A stretch of DNA of 7,531 nucleotides from Rickettsiales bacterium (GTDB taxonomy: Bacteria; Pseudomonadota; Alphaproteobacteria; Rickettsiales; UBA1997), in the NCBI GenBank assembly GCA_947441875.1, contig CANEUR010000046.1:1-7531 (forward strand), in the 5' to 3' direction. The notes beneath the pieces are model-generated. The model was given only the letters and a program-made list of their open reading frames with translations. It made no database searches and was not told the origin of the DNA. A program made the position numbers and the translations under genes. Shown in pieces: positions 1-5,104 of the stretch. The first letter of the stretch is position 1. The number at the start of each line of letters is the position of its first letter.

Positions 1-1
1 A

Positions 2-595
2 TTTGCTACTATGTTTGATTTTATATTGATTCTGCCTATTAGAATGCTTATTATTTCTATTTATTTACAGCCAAAAATCGCTATTTTCTTGCAAGATTTA
101 TCTACCAAATTTGGCAATGAAATAAAAGAACAAACGCCAGAACACTTACAATTTTTTGCTCAACATCCTGTTTATGGGCAGTCAATTTTTGCCATCTTTA
201 TTTTTGTTGGCTTAGGAGTTGTTTATAATGTTTATTTTCATACCTCAAATTGGCAAGCAACCATTGGTAAAAGGTTGTTCAAAATTATTGTCAATAATAA
301 AAACAACCAAAAAATTTCAATTTTACACAGTCTAAAATATTATTTTATCAGCAACTTAAGTATAATTTATGTTGTTTTTTTATTAATACATCTTGCTAAA
401 TATAAGCTCGATATTTATCAGGCAATTACTGGCAATTTATACTTTTTGACTGGTGGATTATTTTTAATATTTTCTTTTTATTATGGTTTATTTTCTAAAC
501 AAAAACTTTCATTTCTCGATTTGTTAGCCGATGTAAGTTTTCAATCGGGGCGAACTAATTTTAAATTACCGTGGTCTAAAAATGATAATCTCTAA
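2..595 (+). CDS. RDD-family membrane protein (5' end outside window)
   Basis: Small integral membrane protein of the RDD family; the family's biochemical role is mostly unknown, with some members linked to transport. The frame is open to the left edge: codons for Phe-Ala-Thr precede the first ATG at 11, and Ala-x-x-x-Asp (Asp at 17-19) fits the family's first conserved helix, so the true start and the conserved Arg probably lie upstream and the ATG at 11 is probably internal. Numbering from that ATG, hydrophobic segments lie near residues 3-20, 58-76, 110-128 and 142-161. The family hallmark TIGKRLFKIIV is at 84-94, where most members have a T-x-GK-R-L pattern, and the C-terminal SFLDLLADV at 167-175 matches the usual L-x-D-x-L-A ending. 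The stop lies inside the start of lpxC (14-base overlap), which suggests co-transcription and perhaps translational coupling. Family call fairly sure; function unknown. Confidence 0.72.
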   Translation, partial: FATMFDFILILPIRMLIISIYLQPKIAIFLQDLSTKFGNEIKEQTPEHLQFFAQHPVYGQSIFAIFIFVGLGVVYNVYFHTSNWQATIGKRLFKIIVNNKNNQKISILHSLKYYFISNLSIIYVVFLLIHLAKYKLDIYQAITGNLYFLTGGLFLIFSFYYGLFSKQKLSFLDLLADVSFQSGRTNFKLPWSKNDNL

Positions 596-1442
596 CCAAA
601 GAACTATTGCTAACTCTATTAGTTGCAATTCAATAGCTCTACATAGTGGTAAAAATGTTAACCTAAAATTTTTACCAGCTCCTATTAATACTGGTATAGT
701 TTTTAAAAGGGTTGATATTTTAGAAAATAACCTTATTGAAGCAAAATTTAACAATGTTACTGCTACTAATTTAGGCACTATTATCACCAATTTACAACAA
801 GTATCTGTTTCTACTATTGAGCATTTAATGTCGGCTATTTGGGCAAGTGGCATTGATAATTTAATCATTGAAATAGATAACTCAGAAGTGCCAATTATGG
901 ATGGTTCAGCTTCTCCTTTTATGTTTTTGCTACAATGTGCAGGAATTATTAATCAAGAAACTCCTAAAAAATACTTAATTATTAATCAGCCAATTGAATT
1001 TTATCATCAAGATAAATTTATTAAAGCAAAATCTAGTGGCAACTTTAAACTAAATCTCACCATAAATTTTAACACCCCTCATATTGTTCATAATGAACTA
1101 TTTTTTGATACAAACCAACATTCTTTCAAAGATCATATTGCTAAAGCTCGCACTTTCTGTTTTAAGCATGAAATAGAACAAATGCATCAAATGAATTTAG
1201 CAAAAGGAGGATCTTTAGAAAATGCTATTGTTATTGATGATAAGGGCATTATTAACGAAGGCGGTTTGCGATACTCAGATGAATTTGTTAAGCATAAAGC
1301 TCTCGATTTTATTGGTGATATTTTTTTATCTGGTTATTATATTTTAGCCGATTTTACCGCTCATAAATCTGGTCATACTATTAATAATCAATTTTTACAT
1401 TATTTATTTAGCAAGCCAGACTTCTGGTATATTTCTAACTAA
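582..1442 (+). CDS. lpxC: UDP-3-O-acyl-N-acetylglucosamine deacetylase LpxC
   Basis: Zinc-dependent cytosolic deacetylase that catalyses the committed step of lipid A synthesis, removing acetate from UDP-3-O-acyl-GlcNAc. The 286-residue product is close to the usual ~300. The N-terminus aligns from the first residues with the family (IALHSGKNVNLKF at 18-30, PAPINTGIVF at 32-41), supporting ATG 582. Visible motifs: STIEHLMSAI (77-86) with the catalytic Glu80 and zinc ligand His81; GIDN (90-93); VPIMDGSASPF (103-113); ARTFCF (189-194); EFVKHKALDFIGD (234-246) with zinc ligands His238 and Asp242 and also Asp246; and HKSGHTINNQ (261-270) with catalytic His265. The last group falls at the same numbers as in E. 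coli LpxC. All key residues are present, so the enzyme should be active. The gene starts inside the RDD gene with no Shine-Dalgarno, and 305 noncoding bases follow. In many alphaproteobacteria lpxC lies near ftsZ; that neighbour is not seen here. Confidence 0.96.
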   Translation: MIISNQRTIANSISCNSIALHSGKNVNLKFLPAPINTGIVFKRVDILENNLIEAKFNNVTATNLGTIITNLQQVSVSTIEHLMSAIWASGIDNLIIEIDNSEVPIMDGSASPFMFLLQCAGIINQETPKKYLIINQPIEFYHQDKFIKAKSSGNFKLNLTINFNTPHIVHNELFFDTNQHSFKDHIAKARTFCFKHEIEQMHQMNLAKGGSLENAIVIDDKGIINEGGLRYSDEFVKHKALDFIGDIFLSGYYILADFTAHKSGHTINNQFLHYLFSKPDFWYISN

Positions 1443-1510
1443 AAAATAATGTTAAGAAACTAATTCAAAAATTCAACCCTCCCTCAAAGGGCAAGGTGAT
1501 TTAGAACGAG

Positions 1511-1545
1511 TTTTTTCTAACTACTTACTTCTTAGGTAGAAAAAA
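1511..1545. repeat. Imperfect inverted repeat (possible hairpin)
   Basis: Arms TTTTTTCTA (1511-1519) and TAGAAAAAA (1537-1545) are perfectly complementary over 9 bp. Beyond one A/G mismatch, CTA (1521-1523) pairs with TAG (1533-1535), leaving a 9-base loop. The outer CG at 1507-1508 could also pair with CG at 1547-1548 across a small internal loop. It is not a standard terminator, because the 3' arm is an A-run and no T-tract follows directly. It could be an RNA fold, a protein site or part of a degraded repeat. The arms are seen directly; function is unknown. Confidence 0.4.
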
Positions 1546-1572
1546 GCGACAAAATTAATAATTCTTGTTTTT

Positions 1573-1599
1573 TTGGAAATGTTGCAGACTTGGTATAAT
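1573..1599 (+). promoter_or_regulatory. Putative extended -10 sigma70-type promoter upstream of pgsA
   Basis: A perfect extended -10 sequence TGGTATAAT lies at 1591-1599 (TG-n-TATAAT). A weak -35 candidate TTGGAA sits at 1573-1578 with a short 15-base spacer. An extended -10 can work with a poor -35. Transcription would begin near 1606, giving a leader of about 140 bases before the pgsA start, so it could drive pgsA-rmuC. AT-rich DNA yields such matches by chance, but the nine-base match is better than most in this window. Confidence 0.42.
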
Positions 1600-1665
1600 T
1601 TGTTTTTAAAATTTTATCACAAAATATAAAAAAATCTAGTATTATTTTTTGTTAAAAAACTTTAC

Positions 1666-1693
1666 TTGCTATTTTCTAGCTTTAACATAAAAT
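1666..1693 (+). promoter_or_regulatory. Second putative promoter upstream of pgsA
   Basis: TTGCTA at 1666-1671 and TAAAAT at 1688-1693 are separated by 16 bases and resemble sigma70 -35 and -10 boxes. The start point would be near 1700, about 48 bases before the pgsA ATG, a more usual leader length than that of the upstream extended -10 candidate. The evidence is sequence resemblance only. Confidence 0.3.
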
Positions 1694-1747
1694 ATTTAGT
1701 GTAACAATAAAGAAAATGTTGTATAAAACTCCTAACTACCTATCGTA

Positions 1748-2374
1748 ATGTCGCCAGAAAATCTTAAAAGAATTCCTAATTTTCTTACTTCAATGCGCTT
1801 AATCATTATTCCGTTAATGGTTTTTGCTTTTTATATTCCAGGAATGCTTTCAAATATCGCTACTGCATTATTATTTGCTATCGCTTCTATTACCGATTAT
1901 TTTGATGGTTATTTAGCTCGATTAATGAAGGCTCAATCCGATTTTGGTCGGTGCCTCGATCCTATCGCCGATAAACTTTTAGTAATAGTTGCTATTGTAA
2001 TGCTTATAAAATTTAATCCAAATAATCCCTGGATTTTATTTCCTGGTTTAATTATCATTACTCGAGAAGTTTTGGTTTCAGGCTTGAGAGAATATTTAGC
2101 CGAAATAAATATTAAAGTTCCGGTAAGTGTTTTGGCAAAATATAAAACCGCTGTGCAAATGTTTGCGATTGGTGGTTTATTATTAGGTGAAAATGGCTCT
2201 GCCTATATTTTGTATCAATGGCTTGGTGGTTATATTGAAACCGATATTAAATATGTTGTTATTAGTATTATTGGTTTAGTTGCTAAATTTTTATTTGTTT
2301 TGGCTTCTATTCTTACCGTTATTACTGGCTTTGCCTATTTTAAAACTGGCTTTAAAAATATGGATAATCATTAA
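1748..2374 (+). CDS. pgsA: CDP-diacylglycerol--glycerol-3-phosphate 3-phosphatidyltransferase
   Basis: Inner-membrane enzyme that joins CDP-diacylglycerol and glycerol-3-phosphate to make phosphatidylglycerol phosphate, the precursor of phosphatidylglycerol and cardiolipin. The 208 residues fit the family's usual ~180-200. The complete CDP-alcohol phosphatidyltransferase signature D-x2-D-G-x2-A-R-x8-G-x3-D-x3-D is present: Asp50, Asp53, Gly54, Ala57, Arg58, Gly67, Asp71 and Asp75. PgsA-type stretches REVLVSGLREY (107-117) and AKYKTAVQM (130-138), together with the N-terminal IPNFLTSMRLIIIP (9-22), favour PgsA over phosphatidylserine synthase or cardiolipin synthase. Hydrophobic segments occur near 17-32, 36-49, 77-88, 95-112, 135-147 and 168-196. 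The in-frame stop TAA at 1733-1735 leaves ATG 1748 as the first possible ATG; no Shine-Dalgarno precedes it. It probably forms a two-gene operon with rmuC, 3 bases downstream. Confidence 0.95.
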   Translation: MSPENLKRIPNFLTSMRLIIIPLMVFAFYIPGMLSNIATALLFAIASITDYFDGYLARLMKAQSDFGRCLDPIADKLLVIVAIVMLIKFNPNNPWILFPGLIIITREVLVSGLREYLAEINIKVPVSVLAKYKTAVQMFAIGGLLLGENGSAYILYQWLGGYIETDIKYVVISIIGLVAKFLFVLASILTVITGFAYFKTGFKNMDNH

Positions 2375-2377
2375 AAT

Positions 2378-3721
2378 ATGTTATTTATATTTATATTGAG
2401 TTTTTCATGTGTTGTATTTTGTGTATTAGGTCTGTTTTATTATTTAAAAACACAAAAAATACAGCTTGATTTATTTATCAAAACCCAATCCGAAAACAAC
2501 TTACAACAACAACTAAATCAAGTTCTGCAAGACATTAAAATATATCAAGAGCAGGAGCGAAAATTGCCGATTATAGAAACCCAACTACAATCAAAAAAAG
2601 ATCTTTTAAATGAAAAAGAAAAAGAAATCAATGAGTTAAAGCAACAAAAAGATGCTCTAAACAAAGAAAATACAAAATTACAAGTAGAAAAAAGCGAGTT
2701 ACAAGAAAAGCTCAATAACACTAAAGAAAACGATAAGAAATGGCAAGAAACCTTAGAGTTGCAATTTACCAAAATAATCAACCAAAACTCCGAAAATCTC
2801 ACCACCTTAAACCAGCAAAAAATCACCGAAGTTCTTAATCCGTTTAATAAAGATCTAAAAAATTTACAAGATAAACTCGATCAAGTTGGGCAAGAAAATA
2901 AAATCGACAGAGCAGTTTTAAAAGAAAGCATTGAAAACTTATTTAATCACACCAATAAAATCAGCATCGAAGCAAATAACTTAACTTCCGCTCTCAAGGG
3001 CGGTAATAAAATACAAGGAAACTGGGGAGAAATGCTTTTAGAACAAATCTTGCAACATTCTGGTTTGCAACGAGATTTGCATTATAAAAAAGAACTCAAT
3101 ATAAAAAACGAAGAAGGCAAAAACCTGCGTCCAGATTTTCAAATTTTTTTACCAGATGGCAGTATTATTATCACCGATTCCAAAGTTTCACTAAATGCTT
3201 ATAACGATTTTATAAATACTGGCAACGAACAACATTTAGAAGATCATTTATCTTCATTAGACCAACACATTAAAGGCTTGGCAAAAAAAGAATATGATAA
3301 AAATATTAAACAAGCACTTGATTTTACCATTGCTTTTATTCCTGTTGAGCCTGCCTATTTACTAGTAATGCAACATAAACCAAAAATTTGGCTTGATGCT
3401 TATGAAAAGAAAATTTTACTTACTAGTCCAAGTAATTTTGTGGCTTGTTTAAAAATTATTCAAGATATTTGGCAGCGATATAAAAGAGAAGAAAACTACC
3501 AAGAAATTAACAAATTGGCTTTGGGTATTTATGAAAAATCGGTGGGTTTTTTAGAAGATTTTCAAGAGATTGGTAAAGCTCTTAAAAAAGCCGATGATTG
3601 TTATGTTTCGGCTACAAAAAAATTTGTTGATGGCAAAGGAAACTTGGTTGATAAACTAGAACAATTTAAAGATAAAGGTGGTATTAATAGTTCTAAAAAA
3701 ATACCAGAATCTTTAATGTAA
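2378..3721 (+). CDS. rmuC: DNA recombination protein RmuC
   Basis: RmuC-family protein, a membrane-anchored coiled-coil protein with a predicted PD-(D/E)xK nuclease domain. In E. coli it limits inversion rearrangements at short inverted repeats; its exact biochemistry is poorly defined. Length 447 is close to E. coli's 475. Visible order: one N-terminal membrane segment (about 2-22); a long Gln/Lys/Glu-rich coiled coil (about 35-130, continuing weakly to ~200); then the conserved domain with GNWGEMLLEQIL (214-225), RPDFQIFLPDG (251-261) and ITDSKVSLNAY (265-275). Asp253, Asp267 and Lys269 fit a PD...D-x-K active site. FIPVEPAYLLVM (320-331) and LTSPSNFVACLKIIQDIW (348-365) are also typical of the family. 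The membrane segment at the extreme N-terminus supports ATG 2378. It follows pgsA after 3 bases, so it is likely co-transcribed and translated from the same message; no Shine-Dalgarno is visible. Confidence 0.94.
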   Translation: MLFIFILSFSCVVFCVLGLFYYLKTQKIQLDLFIKTQSENNLQQQLNQVLQDIKIYQEQERKLPIIETQLQSKKDLLNEKEKEINELKQQKDALNKENTKLQVEKSELQEKLNNTKENDKKWQETLELQFTKIINQNSENLTTLNQQKITEVLNPFNKDLKNLQDKLDQVGQENKIDRAVLKESIENLFNHTNKISIEANNLTSALKGGNKIQGNWGEMLLEQILQHSGLQRDLHYKKELNIKNEEGKNLRPDFQIFLPDGSIIITDSKVSLNAYNDFINTGNEQHLEDHLSSLDQHIKGLAKKEYDKNIKQALDFTIAFIPVEPAYLLVMQHKPKIWLDAYEKKILLTSPSNFVACLKIIQDIWQRYKREENYQEINKLALGIYEKSVGFLEDFQEIGKALKKADDCYVSATKKFVDGKGNLVDKLEQFKDKGGINSSKKIPESLM

Positions 3722-3960
3722 AAAACTTTTTTTAGTCTAAAAACATTTGTATTATTTTTGACATAATTTTATAATTTTTGTTTTACAATTAAATATTTAT
3801 CAATAATAATTACAAAATTAAGTAGTAATTTTCATAAAATAAAGTGCATAACATCAATTTCTATCTTTAAACGCATAAATAACTTAATATTTATTAATTT
3901 TAAATTTAAAAATAAAAAGTGATAGCATAATTCAAATCATAAAAAACTTTAACAATATTT
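3722..3960. other. AT-rich noncoding gap between rmuC and the ankyrin gene
   Basis: 239 bases with only about 14% G+C, lower than the flanking genes. It holds one promoter-like pair (3747-3775), a 14-bp perfect palindrome TTTTAAATTTAAAA at 3898-3911 and a weak inverted repeat AATTAC/GTAATT (3808-3813 and 3825-3830). Just after the rmuC stop, TTTTTA-GTC-TAAAAA can form only a weak A/T stem, so rmuC has no convincing terminator. No gene is seen. Confidence 0.6.
3747..3775 (+). promoter_or_regulatory. Putative promoter upstream of the ankyrin-repeat gene
   Basis: TTGTAT (3747-3752) and a consensus TATAAT (3770-3775) are spaced by the optimal 17 bases. The predicted start near 3782 leaves a leader of about 180 bases before the ATG at 3961. 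Only the TTG half of the -35 box matches, and TATAAT-like words are common in DNA this AT-rich, so this is tentative. Confidence 0.33.
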
Positions 3961-5091
3961 ATGTATTTAAATCTAGATAATATCTGTTTAGAACATTTCT
4001 CTAAAACCTATAAAAAAACCATCGATAATTACGATCATAATATTTTGAAACAAATAAAAACTACTATCGATTTTTATCTCAATAATCTTGTGATTTGCAA
4101 TCAGCAACAAATTCATGTCTCTATTTCCGCTACCCATACTCAATCGCAAGCAACTATCTTGCATATTATTAGTAAATTTGGCGATGCTTTTCAATTAAAA
4201 AAATTCCTCCCTTTATTAAATCATGAGCAGTTAAATGCTGTTGATAGAGATAATTTTAATGCTATTCATCATGCTGTTTTAGGTAGTAATCTTGATAATA
4301 TTAAATTACTACACGAGGCTGGCACAAATATTAACTGCATTTCCAATGATTTAACTAGAAATTTACATCCTATTCATTTTGCTAGTAAATTCAATATGTT
4401 AGAGATAGTTAACTTTTTTTTACAACAAAAAACAGATATCGAGCAAAAAACTTTTTTTGGCCTAACTCCTCTTCATATAGCTTGTGAATATGGTAACTAT
4501 GAAATGGTTAAGTTTTTAATTAGTCACTCTGCCAATTTACAAGCCACAACTAACGATGAAAATCATTGTTTAACACCTTTGCACTATGCAACAATGTATA
4601 ATCATTTAAATATCGTTGAGTTTTTAATACAAAACAAAGTTGATTTTGATATACTTGATAATTCTGATAATGATATTTTATATTTTGCTACTAAATTTAA
4701 TCATCCAAGTTTAGTTAAGCTATTTTTAAATATCGGTGCTGGCGATATAAAAAAAGCTAAAGATATTGCCACAGAATATAATTTAGAAAGTTGCCTAGAA
4801 GTAATCGATTATTATTTAGAATTGCAGAAAATATTATTTGATACTAATCAAATCGTTCTTTTAGCTCAGTCTTTGTTTGTTGAATTAAAAAAAGTTAATC
4901 AAGAAAATGCTAGAACAATTATTTTAACTTTACAAAATTATCATTTTGGCTTAGGTTTCTTAAATAATATTTTTATCTATACTGGTTTTCTTAAAACAGA
5001 AAAAATCAATTTTATTAATTTTTTAAAAAATCATGATCTTGAATTTTTAGCCAATCAATTAACACAAATCTTAAAATTTGTAAAATCATAA
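3961..5091 (+). CDS. Ankyrin-repeat protein with unrecognised C-terminal region
   Basis: 376-residue protein with about six ankyrin repeats, which are protein-binding modules. No enzyme motif, signal peptide or clear membrane helix is seen. Residues 1-64 are a nonrepeat head. Repeats run at about 65-96, 97-129, 133-164, 166-199, 203-233 and 237-260, possibly followed by a degenerate one at 264-290. The best copies carry the core TPLHIACEYGNYEMVKFLI (169-187) and TPLHYATMYNHLNIVEFLI (205-223). Loops are uneven in length: extra residues precede PIHF (137-140), and there is an Asn/Asp-rich insert near 197-203. Residues ~290-376 are predicted helical, moderately hydrophobic around 327-344, and match no family I know. 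ATG 3961 lacks a Shine-Dalgarno. It stands alone behind a 239-base gap and converges on addB. In intracellular alphaproteobacteria such proteins are often secreted effectors, but export is inference and an internal role is equally possible. Confidence 0.85.
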   Translation: MYLNLDNICLEHFSKTYKKTIDNYDHNILKQIKTTIDFYLNNLVICNQQQIHVSISATHTQSQATILHIISKFGDAFQLKKFLPLLNHEQLNAVDRDNFNAIHHAVLGSNLDNIKLLHEAGTNINCISNDLTRNLHPIHFASKFNMLEIVNFFLQQKTDIEQKTFFGLTPLHIACEYGNYEMVKFLISHSANLQATTNDENHCLTPLHYATMYNHLNIVEFLIQNKVDFDILDNSDNDILYFATKFNHPSLVKLFLNIGAGDIKKAKDIATEYNLESCLEVIDYYLELQKILFDTNQIVLLAQSLFVELKKVNQENARTIILTLQNYHFGLGFLNNIFIYTGFLKTEKINFINFLKNHDLEFLANQLTQILKFVKS

Positions 5092-5104
5092 AATAACAAT
5101 GGTC

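Larger units (their letters stand above)
1443..1747. other. 305-base noncoding gap between lpxC and pgsA
   Basis: No credible gene is seen; the longest open stretches on the + strand are about 20 codons and lack recognisable motifs. The left part holds a locally GC-richer patch (about 1474-1510, including CCCTCCCTCAAAGGG at 1477-1491, whose CCCT/AGGG arms can form a 4-bp stem) followed by an imperfect inverted repeat at 1511-1545. The right part is strongly AT-rich and carries two promoter-like sequences facing pgsA. No poly-T-tailed hairpin terminates lpxC convincingly. The patch could be the remnant of a mobile or palindromic repeat, but with a single copy in view this cannot be shown. Confidence 0.6.

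Noticed and set aside
566..868. 100-codon open frame on the - strand across lpxC
   Set aside because: Lies almost entirely antisense to the certain lpxC gene and shows no recognisable motif.
1474..1536. About 21-codon open stretch in the lpxC-pgsA gap
   Set aside because: No start codon, no recognised motif and too short to call a gene or pseudogene.
1511..1560. Rho-independent terminator after lpxC
   Set aside because: The hairpin has an A-run as its 3' arm and no T-tract directly after it on either strand.
1654..1664. Shared AAAAAACTTTA word upstream of pgsA and the ankyrin gene (again near 3940)
   Set aside because: An 11-base A/T-heavy word at different distances from the two starts is expected by chance in this composition.
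2545..2826. 93-codon open frame on the - strand within rmuC
   Set aside because: The Phe/Ser/Cys-rich product is the expected antisense of the Lys/Glu-rich coiled coil of RmuC.
3721..3750. Terminator after rmuC
   Set aside because: Only a short A/T-only stem with a 3-base loop can form, too weak to call.
3758..3763. Perfect -35 box TTGACA
   Set aside because: No good -10 box lies 16-18 bases downstream; the nearest TACAAT (3784-3789) is 20 bases away.
3988..4194. 68-codon open frame on the - strand within the ankyrin gene
   Set aside because: Antisense to a convincing gene, with no motif or supporting context.
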